From Planctomycetaceae bacterium (GTDB taxonomy: Bacteria > Planctomycetota > Planctomycetia > Planctomycetales > Planctomycetaceae): a DNA stretch of 45,985 bases. Each line of letters begins with the position of its first letter. Within the stretch, counting starts at the first letter, position 1. Of the stretch, positions 8,589-17,258 are shown one piece after another. Below the pieces are notes generated by a model. The model saw only the letters and a program-made list of their open reading frames with translations. It ran no database searches and was not told the DNA's origin. Location: positions 1 through 45,985 of the forward strand of contig JAKFUF010000179.1 of the NCBI GenBank assembly GCA_021732845.1, read 5' to 3'. Both the position numbers and the translations under genes were made by a program.

Positions 8589-9491
8589 ATGCCGCACCGC
8601 CTGCGTCCCGCCCCGTGGCTCCTGCTTGCCCTCCTGTGGACCGCCGTTCCGGCCGTGGCTCAGGAAAACCCGGCCAGCACGCCGATCGACAAGGGGCTGC
8701 GGGTGTTCTCCGCCGGTCACAGCTTCCATTATTTCGTGCCTCCCATTCTCAGCGACATGGTCCAGGGCGCGGGCATCAAGGATCATGTGCAGGTGGGGCT
8801 TTCATCGATCGGCGGATCGCGCGTGATCCAGCACTGGGATGTGCCCAATGACAAATTCAAGTCCAAGGCGGCGCTGGAGTCTGGGAAGGTCGATGTGCTG
8901 ACCCTCGCCCCGATTCACCTGCCCGACCCGGGGATCGAGAATTTCGCCACGCTGGCCTTCAAGCACAACCCCGACGTGCGGGTCACGATCGAGGAGTTCT
9001 GGCTGCCGTTCGACATTTACGACACAACCTTCAAGCAGCGTCCGGCCAATGTGGATCACAACACCCAGACCGGCGAGAGCCTGCGGAAGCTGCATGAGCC
9101 GTACTTCAAGTCGATGGACGAGCAGATTGTCGAGCTGAACAAGAAGTTCGGAAAGCCGGTGCTGTTCGCCGTTCCTGCTGGCCAGGCCGTGATCGCCCTG
9201 CGCGAAAAAATCATTGCTGGCGAGGCCCCCGGACTGAAGGTTCAGGAAGACTTGTTCACCGATGCCATCGGACATGCCAGGGAGCCACTTCAGGCGCTGG
9301 TGGCCTACTGCCACTACGCGGTGATCTACCGCCGTTCGCCGGTGGGCCTGCCGTTGCCGGCTGTGCTGGTCCGGGCCAAAGCGGCGCATCCCGAGTGGGA
9401 CGAAAAACTAAACACGCTGCTGCAGGAGGTCGCCTGGGAGGCAGCCACGGCCCATCCGCTGAGCGGTGTGACCAAGCCGGCGGCCAAATGA
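8589..9491 (+). CDS. Secreted SGNH-hydrolase-like protein
   Basis: A 300-residue protein with a clear signal peptide (PWLLLALLWTAVPAVAQ). The start at 8589 was chosen for this; the open frame runs back to 8364 without recognisable sequence. Mature residues begin a fold resembling SGNH hydrolases: LRVFSAGHSFHYFVPPILSD has a GHSF string where many SGNH enzymes have GDS or GNS, and SIGGSRVIQHW follows. A C-terminal DxxH catalytic block is not obvious, although DAIGHAREPLQALVAYCHYAV contains D and H. The substrate is unknown. A planctomycete secreted hydrolase, possibly carbohydrate-ester related, is the best guess. Confidence 0.7.
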   Translation: MPHRLRPAPWLLLALLWTAVPAVAQENPASTPIDKGLRVFSAGHSFHYFVPPILSDMVQGAGIKDHVQVGLSSIGGSRVIQHWDVPNDKFKSKAALESGKVDVLTLAPIHLPDPGIENFATLAFKHNPDVRVTIEEFWLPFDIYDTTFKQRPANVDHNTQTGESLRKLHEPYFKSMDEQIVELNKKFGKPVLFAVPAGQAVIALREKIIAGEAPGLKVQEDLFTDAIGHAREPLQALVAYCHYAVIYRRSPVGLPLPAVLVRAKAAHPEWDEKLNTLLQEVAWEAATAHPLSGVTKPAAK

Positions 9492-9610
9492 TGCTGTGGC
9501 TCAAGGGCGTTTGATGCACGTGTGGTGAATGGATGAACCTTTCACGCACGGTCAGAATCATGGTTGGCACATCGTCGCCAGTCTCAGTGAATGGGCCATT
9601 CCTGACAGGG

Positions 9611-9978
9611 TTAGGACCGCGGGAAAAATAACCTTCAGTTTTCGACACGTTATTCAGCCAATGAGTCCGGTTTGACGTAGCCAGGAACCGGACGCTGATG
9701 GAAGTGGCCCTCACCGGGGACCAGCTCCCAATCAAAATCACTATCTTATTGTTGCCGCGATCCTTAGTTAGGACGGCGGCAAGAATAACTGTCGAATTTT
9801 GACGAGCCGCACAGCCAATGAGCCGGAGGGCTTTAGCCGGCTTTAGCCCCCGGTTGGAGGATGATCGGAAGACGCCAACGCCACGAACCGGACGCTAACG
9901 CGTGCCGGCTGATGAATCTGCCCTCAATCGGCGTCCATCCCAAGCAACTTCACCATGTTATTGTTGCCGCGATCCTTA
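9611..9978. repeat. Repeat family B: two tandem MITE-like units
   Basis: Unit 1 (9611-9766) and unit 2 (9768-9978) both begin with TTAGGA(C)CGCGG-type sequence followed by AATAAC, and both end with TTATTGTTGCCGCGATCCTTA, which is the reverse complement of the start. This gives terminal inverted repeats of about 20 bp. The interior shares CAGCCAATGAG(C/T)CCGG and GAACCGGACGCT. The outer end of unit 2 supplies the TAA stop codon of the minus-strand esterase. The remaining gap, 9492-9610, shows nothing recognisable. Confidence 0.7.
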
Positions 9979-10656
9979 AGGCTGCCCTTCGGCTGTATTT
10001 AATGAGTTCAGCCAACGAACAGCCGCGACGATCTCCTGCGTCCAGAAGTCGATGGTGTGACCAGCGTCCCGTTCGTGAAACTGGATGGGAATTCCCGCGT
10101 GCCTCAGTTCACGCGTTAGTTTCAGCATGTTCTTTCGGATCGATTTTTCCGGGCCGACGTTGCCTCCCGCCATATAGATGGCCGGTTGGCTCCTCCGTGC
10201 GGCGAGTGATGGAAGGGGGCCGAATGGTGGCACCGAGAAAGCAATCGACGCGGCAAACCTTTGCGGGTGTCTCAGAGCCACGTTCAGGGCGAACGCGCCA
10301 CCATTTGAGAATCCACAGGCGCAGCTCTGCTCACGTTCGAGCGTCGTGCCGAATGTCTCATTTGCCCAGAAGCGCACATGGTCCACAAAAAAATGTTCAT
10401 GAGCCAGGAAGGCTGGGTTGTCACTCGGCAAATACTCCTCGGCACGTCCCGTGGCCGAGCTGTGTATGCCAATCAATGAGGGCAGCTCCGCCGCTGACAA
10501 CTCACTCTGCAGGCGGTTGGAAAATTGAGCCACCACTTGGCCATCCGTGCAATAGATCACCCATGGCTTTGCCAGTGAAATCAGTGGGACAGCGACGGTG
10601 ACCCATCTTTGGTCGCCGTCGAGGGTGACTTGTCGGTGCTGAATGTCGAAGCCCAT
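9976..10656 (-). CDS. Alpha/beta-hydrolase, putative esterase family
   Basis: A 226-residue cytoplasmic-looking hydrolase of the esterase-D/enterochelin-esterase-like group. The nucleophile elbow is GFSNGGAFA at about residues 115-123 (Gly-x-Ser-x-Gly), and the catalytic histidine is most likely in DAGHTIDFW near the C-terminus. The middle reads HPQRFAASIAFSVPP, typical of this fold. It is shorter than Fes-type esterases and lacks a signal peptide. Its TAA stop lies inside the terminal repeat of a family B element, so the extreme C-terminus (after AVRWLNSL) may be repeat-derived. It lies 99 bp downstream of the porin gene on the same strand, but two hairpins intervene. Confidence 0.75.
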   Translation of the reverse strand: MGFDIQHRQVTLDGDQRWVTVAVPLISLAKPWVIYCTDGQVVAQFSNRLQSELSAAELPSLIGIHSSATGRAEEYLPSDNPAFLAHEHFFVDHVRFWANETFGTTLEREQSCACGFSNGGAFALNVALRHPQRFAASIAFSVPPFGPLPSLAARRSQPAIYMAGGNVGPEKSIRKNMLKLTRELRHAGIPIQFHERDAGHTIDFWTQEIVAAVRWLNSLNTAEGQP

Positions 10657-10690
10657 TGTAAGACAAATCGCCGGTCCTCAGAACGCCATC

Positions 10691-10757
10691 AGCCCGATGG
10701 CATAGGCCACCGGGCTGAGTGCAGGGTGTCTTTGGAGTCTGTGTCAATTCACAGACT
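10691..10757 (-). terminator. Two stem-loops after the porin gene
   Basis: AGTCTGTG/CACAGACT (10736-10757, 6-nt loop, perfect 8 bp) overlaps the porin stop codon. AGCCCGATGGC/GCCACCGGGCT (10691-10716) forms a second 11-bp stem with one mismatch. They separate the porin from the esterase and probably end most porin transcription. Confidence 0.5.
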
Positions 10758-12201
10758 AGTAGGAGATCACGAGGTCGGTGCCGAGGATCGTCTGGTGGCT
10801 CTTGTTACCGTCGTCGTACGGCCGCAGGCCGATTCCGTTGGTCGTGTCGCTCCAGTCGAACCGCAGGTTCGGCCGGATCATGACGTTGTTCATCGGAGTC
10901 CACTTCGGTCCGACAGTGATCTGGTAGAAGTTCCCATCGAAACCGGAACGGGCGGGGCTCAGGCCGCGGATCGGCGAGGGGGCGTTGGAGGGCAGGAAGC
11001 CACCGACGCGGAATCCCCCGTCGTCACGGAACCACTCGAAGTTTCCACCCCAGGTGACCTTGTCACTTGTCTTGTAGAACAGGTACTGGTTGATGCCGTA
11101 CCACTGCGCCGTCTGTCCATTGGCGAGGGCGTTGTCCTGCGTGCCGAAGTCCGACTGGAAGATGTAGCTGAGTTCGTCGTTGAAGGTGTGGTACAGGACA
11201 AACGTCTGGGCGTAGCGGGAGCTATATGTGCCACCCTGGTTGGCTTCGTTGCTCCACAGGTTGACGTAGGCGACGTTCGTCTTGTCGGAGAGCTTGTAGT
11301 TGGCCGTGCCGATGTAGCCCAGGTTGGGGCTGGTGTTGGCGTTGCTGCGGTCGAAGCTGTCCCAGCCACGGGTCACACCGCCGCCGAGGCTGAGGGCATC
11401 ACTGACGGTCCAGGTGGTCAGGGTGCCAGTGTGGGTAAACGGCTCGCCGTATTGGAAGGTGTAAGGCAGTGTGTTGAAGAAGTTGGCCCCGGAGTCGACC
11501 GTGTTGTAGCCCACGGGCGAGATGTAGTGACCGATCTTCGTCTTGGTGCTCTTGTAGGCGATTTCTCCGTAGAACTGGGGAATGGCCAGGGCATAGAAGC
11601 TGCTGCCCTTGTTGATGTTGTCTTCCAGGCCGCCGGCAGTGTCGAACCGGGCGTTCGTACCGTACAGCAGGTCGGCGCGGCCGCCGATGTCCCAGTCGCT
11701 CGTCTCGGTCGAGGTGGACTTCTCAATCCAGTTGTAGGCCTGGTTGAGCTGGTACTCGTTCGAGCGGTCGGTCCAGGTGACCGGGCCGTTGAACCTGTCA
11801 CTCGGGCTGTCGAAGTTGAATGTGTAACTCTGGATGAAGTTACCGCCAAATTTGATGTTATTATTGGCCGCCCAACTGTCCTTCGGGGCCAGCCAGTTGT
11901 TGATCGTGAACGGGTCGTCGGTGACGGTGGCGGGTTCCCAGGGGTCTTCCGCGGGTTCTTCTGCGGGGGCTTCCGCCTCGCCTTGAGTCTGCTGGATGTA
12001 AGAGGTTCCCGAGCCCGCATAGTCGGCCTGGGAAACGCTCGGTGAAGCCTTGTGGCTCGTCTGCATCACAGGACGTCGTGGGGCGGACATCGACGGTGGC
12101 CGACAGATGTCTTCCGCATGGGCGCCGCCAGAGCAAAATCCCGCTGCCGCCAGCAAGACGGTCGCTTGAGCCCACGCTCGCACGCTGCTGTACACTTTCA
12201 T
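10756..12201 (-). CDS. OmpL-like beta-barrel porin-2 family outer-membrane protein
   Basis: A 481-residue outer-membrane barrel. It has a signal peptide (residues 1-29, ending GGAHA), a Pro/Glu-rich linker (AEAPAEEPAEDPWEPA), then a domain of alternating amphipathic strands of the BBP2/OmpL type: NNIKFGGNFIQSYTFNFDSP, IPQFYGEIAYKSTKTKIGHY, NLGYIGTANYKLSDKTNVAY, ITVGPKWTPMNNVMIRPNLR. It ends GTDLVISY, with the terminal aromatic residue expected for barrel assembly. The probable role is solute passage across the outer membrane; the substrate is unknown. The upstream gap 12202-13164 would contain its promoter. Confidence 0.88.
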   Translation of the reverse strand: MKVYSSVRAWAQATVLLAAAGFCSGGAHAEDICRPPSMSAPRRPVMQTSHKASPSVSQADYAGSGTSYIQQTQGEAEAPAEEPAEDPWEPATVTDDPFTINNWLAPKDSWAANNNIKFGGNFIQSYTFNFDSPSDRFNGPVTWTDRSNEYQLNQAYNWIEKSTSTETSDWDIGGRADLLYGTNARFDTAGGLEDNINKGSSFYALAIPQFYGEIAYKSTKTKIGHYISPVGYNTVDSGANFFNTLPYTFQYGEPFTHTGTLTTWTVSDALSLGGGVTRGWDSFDRSNANTSPNLGYIGTANYKLSDKTNVAYVNLWSNEANQGGTYSSRYAQTFVLYHTFNDELSYIFQSDFGTQDNALANGQTAQWYGINQYLFYKTSDKVTWGGNFEWFRDDGGFRVGGFLPSNAPSPIRGLSPARSGFDGNFYQITVGPKWTPMNNVMIRPNLRFDWSDTTNGIGLRPYDDGNKSHQTILGTDLVISY

Positions 12202-12511
12202 TATTCAGTCCCTTGAATGACATGAGGTCCACGGGATGTTTTCGGCGAACATCCTGGCCATTGTTCCAGACACAAGAGCGCGTTCCGACAGGATCTCTGT
12301 GGGAGACACCGCCGGGAGCGTCCCTGGCGGCACGGTTACCGATCGAGTCTGGACAAACTCGCCTGGGCCCTGAGCGCGGTGGGCTTCAGTCGTAACCAAC
12401 GTATCGGAAGCACCCGCGATACGGCTTGCAGCGATTGCGCACTGCATGCCGTGGTCAACGCCTGAGTTACGATCCCTACAGGCGTTAAAGTCGACTGATC
12501 CAACGGGTTTC

Positions 12512-12575
12512 GACCGCCAGCAATGCCCGCCAAAAATGATCTCTGTGCCTGTTTTGGCGGCAATGCTGGCGGGCC
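12512..12575. other. Long near-perfect stem-loop in a 960-bp gene-free gap
   Basis: CCGCCAGCAATGCCCGCCAAAA (from about 12514) faces its near-exact reverse complement at 12552-12573 with one mismatch and one bulge, around a loop of about 16 nt. No convincing gene is seen in 12202-13164: short frames there overlap on both strands and lack recognisable domains. The stem could be a folded small RNA or a degenerate mobile element. Confidence 0.4.
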
Positions 12576-13164
12576 GGATCCTTCGTCACGGCCTCGGGGT
12601 CGCCGTTGCCATACTCGCCGGCGAAGCAGGGACCACGGCTGCCTCCACCTCACGCCGCAGTTGCGCTGCAACAGTGCTTTGGAGAAATCGCGACCAAATC
12701 TTCCATGCCATTGGGTTCAACGGAGGCCATGGCGATTGCCCTCCCCGCCGTGGCTCGCGAGCACCGCCACTCGCTTGCTGCTGGCGGCCGCACCTGTCTC
12801 CGTCTGCTTGCCCGACGGGCAGACACAACGCTGGAAGTCGCAACGGAAACGTCTGGGCCGGCTTGGAGGTGGGTCAACACGAGTCGAAGCGACAACTACT
12901 CTGCGCGGTCCTGAGGATTTAGCTTTATCACTTCTCGCTTTTGCCGTGTTATGGGGTTCCAGAGGACCAACTTCACCTGCGGGCGATTTTAGTAATTTGG
13001 GAAGAATGCGAGATTCGCGAAGACCAGCTTGTGCGATTGAGCCACACGGTGTCAAAACCGCTGCATCCGCGCGAATCGTGCGTCCGATGAATGGCTGACA
13101 TGGGGCGGATCAATCCAGGAAGCTGGAAATCCGCGGCAGCCATTCCGCCTGACAAAGGACTGTC

Positions 13165-14526
13165 ATGCACCGCACAGCGTCTCCGCTTCATTTGTTGCGT
13201 GGTCCGGCCGCCATTGGTGCGACCTTCGCCTGCTCGCTGCTGGCCGTCGTGGTGACCCTCGGGGCGGAGACCGTTCCCGTTGGCCACAAACGGTATTGTC
13301 CGCCGGGCTATGCGCCGCTCCCTCTTTGTCCGCCAACACCTGCCGCTCCCCCGGCTGTGGATCAGCATTCGCCCGCCCGCGAGCCACAGGCCGCCACGAC
13401 TCCGGCGGAGACACCGCCGCCCACTCCAGAAACTCCCGCCCCGGCCGAACCGTTTGCTCCGCCCTCGGTGGGCTACCTGGGAACCCCCGACAACTTTTCG
13501 CCCAACATGTTTGGCGATGCCGGCCCGATGCCGATGTTCATCACCATCCAGCGGATTCGCACCGGGAACTTCAACGGCCCCGATCCCCAGATCGTGGTGG
13601 GCGGAGCAGGGCGGACCAAGCTCTCGGAAGGCAACAATCCGCTGCCGCGGGACCGGGTGATCTTCGACTACGACAACTTTCAGCATACCCGGCTGGCCGA
13701 TGGCGGGCTGAACGTGCAACGATCTTCGCCTGGCCTCGAGAAGACTTTCTTTGACCGCCGGGCCTCCATCGAAGTCCGGCTGCCGTTCGCCCAGACGCTC
13801 AGCAGCAGCCTGTTCACCGATGACCTCTCCAGCACCGACACGCAGTTTGGCGACGTGCATCTGACTCTTAAGGGACTCATCGTCCGCAACGAGGTGTTGA
13901 ATGTGGCAACCGGCCTGGGTCTCGGCCTGCCCACCGCCAGCGACACCCGCGTCCGCTTCGACGACGGGACCGACATCGCCCGGATCCAGAACGAAGCGGT
14001 GATCGTCACGCCCTACATCGCGGCGTTGATCACCCCCAATGACCGGTTCTTCGCCCAGACGTGGCTTGCCTGCGACATCGACAGCCGCGGCAATCCGGTG
14101 CAGCTCAACCCCGCGTTCTTCGGCGGCACACTGATGCCCGCCGGCACCCTCAACGACCCGGCCCTGATGCAGTTCGACACTCAAATCGGTTACTGGCTGT
14201 GGCGGAACGAAAACCACGCCGCCCTCGTGCGGGGGCTGGCGCCGTTCATGGAACTGCACTACGCCACCACTCTGCAGAATGCCGACAGCGTGCAGCTCAA
14301 CCAGCTCGTCTACAGCAACGGCTCCAACCGGATCAACGAGTTCAACATCACGGCTGGCACCACCGCCCAGTTGGGCGACAACTGCACGCTCGGCCTGGGA
14401 GTCGTGGCTCCGCTGCGCAGCGGCGACGACCGCTTCTTCAACTGGCAGGTCGGCCTGCGGCTCAACTACTTCTTCGGCCCCACCGCCCGCGCCCGCGAAG
14501 CCCGCGGCGGCTTCTCTGGGTTCTGA
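13165..14526 (+). CDS. Planctomycete outer-membrane-type beta-barrel protein
   Basis: A 453-residue exported protein. The N-terminus is signal-peptide-like (AAIGATFACSLLAVVVTLGAET), followed by a Pro/Ala-rich linker at about 48-95, then a region rich in short amphipathic strands. Recognisable stretches include DRRASIEVRLPFAQTL, FGDVHLTLKGLIVRN, NVATGLGLGLPTAS and NWQVGLRLNYFFGP. The strand pattern fits a beta-barrel of the planctomycete outer-membrane type. The C-terminus is GGFSGF, ending in Phe. AAAGGA sits 8 bp before the ATG. The function is unknown. A repeat family A hairpin 45 bp after the stop may terminate it. Confidence 0.75.
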   Translation: MHRTASPLHLLRGPAAIGATFACSLLAVVVTLGAETVPVGHKRYCPPGYAPLPLCPPTPAAPPAVDQHSPAREPQAATTPAETPPPTPETPAPAEPFAPPSVGYLGTPDNFSPNMFGDAGPMPMFITIQRIRTGNFNGPDPQIVVGGAGRTKLSEGNNPLPRDRVIFDYDNFQHTRLADGGLNVQRSSPGLEKTFFDRRASIEVRLPFAQTLSSSLFTDDLSSTDTQFGDVHLTLKGLIVRNEVLNVATGLGLGLPTASDTRVRFDDGTDIARIQNEAVIVTPYIAALITPNDRFFAQTWLACDIDSRGNPVQLNPAFFGGTLMPAGTLNDPALMQFDTQIGYWLWRNENHAALVRGLAPFMELHYATTLQNADSVQLNQLVYSNGSNRINEFNITAGTTAQLGDNCTLGLGVVAPLRSGDDRFFNWQVGLRLNYFFGPTARAREARGGFSGF

Positions 14527-14564
14527 GGGCGGAACTGGCGCGGCTCACCGTCCGCCCGACTGGT

Positions 14565-14634
14565 CACCGGAGGGCTCGCGCCTGCGCGAGCCCTTCCGCT
14601 TTCATTTGAGCGGCACGGCGCAAGCCGTCCGGTG
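14565..14634. repeat. Repeat family A: 70-bp palindromic copy, terminator-like
   Basis: The ends CACCGGAGGGCTCGCGCC (14565-14582) and GGCGCAAGCCGTCCGGTG (14617-14634) are the same inverted repeats seen at 174-191 and 361-378. Within it, GGGCTCGCG-CCTG-CGCGAGCCC (14572-14593) is a perfect 9-bp stem followed by a T-rich stretch, so it may act as terminator for the gene at 13165. Confidence 0.55.
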
Positions 14635-14801
14635 GGCGGTTGACGCCCACTTGCCGAAAGACCTCGCATGAATGGATTGAGTTGGGATTTGCCAAATCGA
14701 TGGGTGAAAGGAGCATCAACCGTTCATCGGAAAGGCCTCGGAAGGTGCATCTGGAGTTGTTCTTTGCCTCACTTCCGGTCCCGTGGCCGAACCAACAGCC
14801 T

Positions 14802-14909
14802 TTATTCGCGTCAATTCGCGTTCATTCGCGGTTTCTCCCCGCATGTCTGTTGCCCGATGTCGGCCAGTTGAATTTCGGAACCGCGAATGAACGCGAATGA
14901 ACGCGAATA
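14802..14909. repeat. Inverted repeat of tandem TTCGCG units
   Basis: The left arm (14802-14833) is built of TTCGCG-containing units. It faces a right arm (14879-14909) that is its reverse complement with a few mismatches, around a spacer of about 45 bp. It lies between the barrel gene and the deacetylase remnant. Otherwise 14635-15020 shows nothing I recognise. Confidence 0.5.
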
Positions 14910-15021
14910 GGCTGCCGTGGCAGGGGTGACACATGTTCTTGTCATGCACCCCGTGGGACTCGTCCGAAAGCAACGCGTTCTACTTTTTCGCCGCCGCGGA
15001 ACATGCGGCTGTGCTTGATGA

Positions 15022-15239
15022 AATTACAACGCTGGTACAGATCTGTTCGCGGGCGATCCCCTGGGCGGCCTGAACATCTCTGCGTCAACAATCCGAGAAC
15101 GCGATCTGTTCGTGGTTGGCGAACTGAGAAAACGCAAGATCCCACGGCGATGGTGCTGAGTGGCGGGTACATTCAGCACAGCCACCGGTTGGTGGCTGAT
15201 TCTGTGATCGCCTTGTTGGAAATGGAAACGGCAGCGTGA
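15022..15239 (+). pseudogene. 3' remnant of a class IV histone-deacetylase-like gene (frameshifted)
   Basis: Reading from 15025, the frame gives YNAGTDLFAGDPLGGLN, then ISASTIRERDLFVVGELR and KRKIP. After a one-base shift at about 15141-15144 it continues TAMVLSGGYIQHSHRLVADS and ends IALLEMETAA. This follows the C-terminal third of HDAC11-type (class IV) deacetylases: YNAGTD, GDRLGGLSIS, RRVP, then SGGYQKRTARIIADSI. Adding one C to the CCC run restores the frame. The N-terminal two-thirds, with the catalytic His and Asp residues, was not found upstream, so the gene is probably dead rather than merely mis-sequenced. Confidence 0.7.
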
Positions 15240-15316
15240 TATGGACGTGACCTAACGTTTCCATAGGCGTCACATTCGGCATTTGCCCCGCAATCCCCAC
15301 CAATCAGGACCTTCCC

Positions 15317-15748
15317 ATGGCCGAGACTAAGACCAAACCCACCGGCGCGAGCGTCGATGCGTATCTCGCGTCCAGAGCCAGCCCCGAGCAGTTGGTGGAC
15401 TGCCAGGCGATCATGGCGATGTGCCAGCGGGTGACGAAAGAGGAGCCACAGATGTGGGGGCCAAGCATTGTGGGCTATGGCAAGTACACCTACCGGTACG
15501 AGAGCGGCCATTCCGGCGACGCCTGCCTCGTGGGCTTCGCCGTCCGCGGCAGGGAACTGGTCGTGTACCTCGCGGCGGAGAACCCCGAGCAAGTCGCCCT
15601 CCTGGCCCGGCTGGGGAAGCATAGGATGACCAAGTCCTGCCTGTACCTGAAGCGGCTGGCGGACCTCGATGTCGAGGTCCTGGAGACGCTCATTGCCGGT
15701 TCGGTCGCCGACGTCAAACGCCGGTATCCGTCGACGGGCGACGCTTAG
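15317..15748 (+). CDS. DUF1801 domain protein
   Basis: A 143-residue YdhG-like DUF1801 protein. The N-terminal helix (TGASVDAYLAS) is followed by CQAIMAMCQRVTKEEPQMWG, SIVGYGKYTYRYESG, GFAVRGRELVVYLAAE and RLGKHRMTKSCLYLKRLADL, the usual DUF1801 order. The family has an alpha/beta sandwich fold and no established biochemical role. It heads a run of four closely spaced plus-strand genes; the next starts 33 bp after its stop. Confidence 0.88.
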   Translation: MAETKTKPTGASVDAYLASRASPEQLVDCQAIMAMCQRVTKEEPQMWGPSIVGYGKYTYRYESGHSGDACLVGFAVRGRELVVYLAAENPEQVALLARLGKHRMTKSCLYLKRLADLDVEVLETLIAGSVADVKRRYPSTGDA

Positions 15749-15781
15749 TCCCTTGTTCACCCAGCGAGACCGGCGGTCAAC

Positions 15782-16126
15782 ATGGCATGGCCCAAGAAAG
15801 GCACTCGAAAGCTCGTTGTTGGCGGCGTGGCCTATCTTTGGCACGCCGCCGGGCATTTCCCATTCTGCAGTGATGCGTTCTACACGGTTGGCCAATCTGG
15901 ACAGCCCCATGTCCTTTACATTGACCCACATCCGCACGATTTTGAGGTGACGCCAAAGTCTGTCGCTGGCGCGGTGGAATGGGCTGTTGGCCAGGGCTGG
16001 ACCCCGGCGGTTGGACCAACGCGGGCCATGGCCTTTGACTCCCAAGCGCAGTCTTTCGTTTGGCTGCCCGAAGGGTCCCGCCACCTGACAAACGAGACTG
16101 ACGCAGTTAAGGAGATGATTCCATGA
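15782..16126 (+). CDS. Conserved planctomycete hypothetical protein
   Basis: A 114-residue protein with no named domain that I can assign. Landmarks are MAWPKKGTRKLVVGGVAYLW, PHVLYIDPHPHDFEVTP, AVEWAVGQGWTPAVGPTRAM and SQSFVWLPEG-like sequence near the C-terminus. I recall similar small proteins in other planctomycetes, but the function is unknown. Its stop overlaps the start of the next gene by four bases (ATGA at 16123-16126), so the two are translationally coupled. Confidence 0.75.
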   Translation: MAWPKKGTRKLVVGGVAYLWHAAGHFPFCSDAFYTVGQSGQPHVLYIDPHPHDFEVTPKSVAGAVEWAVGQGWTPAVGPTRAMAFDSQAQSFVWLPEGSRHLTNETDAVKEMIP

Positions 16127-17130
16127 GTACACCAAATCGATTCGAAGTCGCACGCCTGAAGCTGGACCGGCCACCAACGGGCATCGGCTTTAGCCGGGAT
16201 GGCAATTGGCTGCATGCCTACGATGGCCGCACCATTCATACATGGAGCGTACCAGGGTTCCAGGAGGTCCGGGGTTTTGCGGTCACCGATTCAGAACGCA
16301 GCCGCGAAGGTCACTGCCGCTTCATCCATGGCGGCAAGAGCATCTTCCTGATTGCAAGTAACGACAGCAGCGAGGAAGGCATTCATCACATCACTGTCCG
16401 TGATCTGGCCACAGACGAACTCACCGTCGACGAGAACCTCCATGTTGAGCACTACGGATTGTTGACGATCCAGTTCAATTGCGCCGAAAGCCAATTGCTG
16501 CTGACGGACTGTGGCGGGGGTTCTCATTTTGTCGATTTCCCTTCGTGCCAGAGAACGCGGCGAGTCGCATTCGACGCTGAAGTCTTTGGGGGCAGGGGCG
16601 CGGCAAACCGTACGAAGCTGTACTCGCCCGATGAATCGGAGTTGTGGATGGTTTGTGGCTACGATGAGCCGGGCGGATATCGCGAATACCTCGCGGCGTT
16701 CGAGGCCGGATCCGGAACCGGCATTCGACGCCAACCAGCAATGTTCGGAAGCCACATTGATGGCTTGGGGTTCACGCCAGGATCCGACGCGCTCCTGACC
16801 GTTGAAGAGAAAGCACTGTGCATCCTCTCCCGAAAGTCGTGGGAGTTGATCGGCAAAATTGATTTGGCCGACGTATTGAAGAAAGCCTGGGGCAGGAGCC
16901 GACCAGCACTGGCCATCGCCTCCGGCTCCCCGCTGGTTGCCGTGTCATGCCAGTACAACCAAAAGGTGTGCCTCGCCGACCGCAACACTCCGAAGTTGAT
17001 CGGCGTGTTCGATGTCGCCGAGGAGTTTTGTGTCAGGCTGCTGTCGTTCTCCCCAAACGCCCAGCACCTTGCGATTGCAAGTTACGACGTTCAAAATGAA
17101 ATCCGGGTTTGGGATATCTCGGATTTATGA
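16123..17130 (+). CDS. WD40-like repeat protein
   Basis: A 335-residue soluble protein likely to fold as a beta-propeller. The first blade reads PTGIGFSRDGNWLHAYDG then IHTWSVPG, and the last reads LLSFSPNAQHLAIASYD then IRVWDISDL, both typical WD40 blades. The middle blades are diverged (TIQFNCAESQLLLTDCGGG, GLGFTPGSDALLTVEEKALC). No enzymatic domain or signal peptide is visible. Coupled by ATGA overlap to the upstream hypothetical gene, it may act with it as a protein-binding platform. Confidence 0.8.
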   Translation: MSTPNRFEVARLKLDRPPTGIGFSRDGNWLHAYDGRTIHTWSVPGFQEVRGFAVTDSERSREGHCRFIHGGKSIFLIASNDSSEEGIHHITVRDLATDELTVDENLHVEHYGLLTIQFNCAESQLLLTDCGGGSHFVDFPSCQRTRRVAFDAEVFGGRGAANRTKLYSPDESELWMVCGYDEPGGYREYLAAFEAGSGTGIRRQPAMFGSHIDGLGFTPGSDALLTVEEKALCILSRKSWELIGKIDLADVLKKAWGRSRPALAIASGSPLVAVSCQYNQKVCLADRNTPKLIGVFDVAEEFCVRLLSFSPNAQHLAIASYDVQNEIRVWDISDL

Positions 17131-17258
17131 GCGAGAGTAGGGCCGTCGCGGCGAAGCCACGGGTGAAACTGCACGGGCCGTGGCCTGGTCAATCCGCACA
17201 GCAAGTGGCTCAATCCAACATCTTTGGCATCATCTTCACCGACCACCGAGGGACTGTG

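Noticed and set aside
10609-12045. 478-residue plus-strand frame over the porin gene
   Set aside because: Val/Gly/Asp-rich shadow; the minus-strand frame has a signal peptide and beta-barrel pattern.
12446-13098. Several overlapping open frames (100-190 residues) in the gap upstream of the barrel gene
   Set aside because: They conflict on both strands, are Arg/Pro/Ser-rich and show no domain or start signals.
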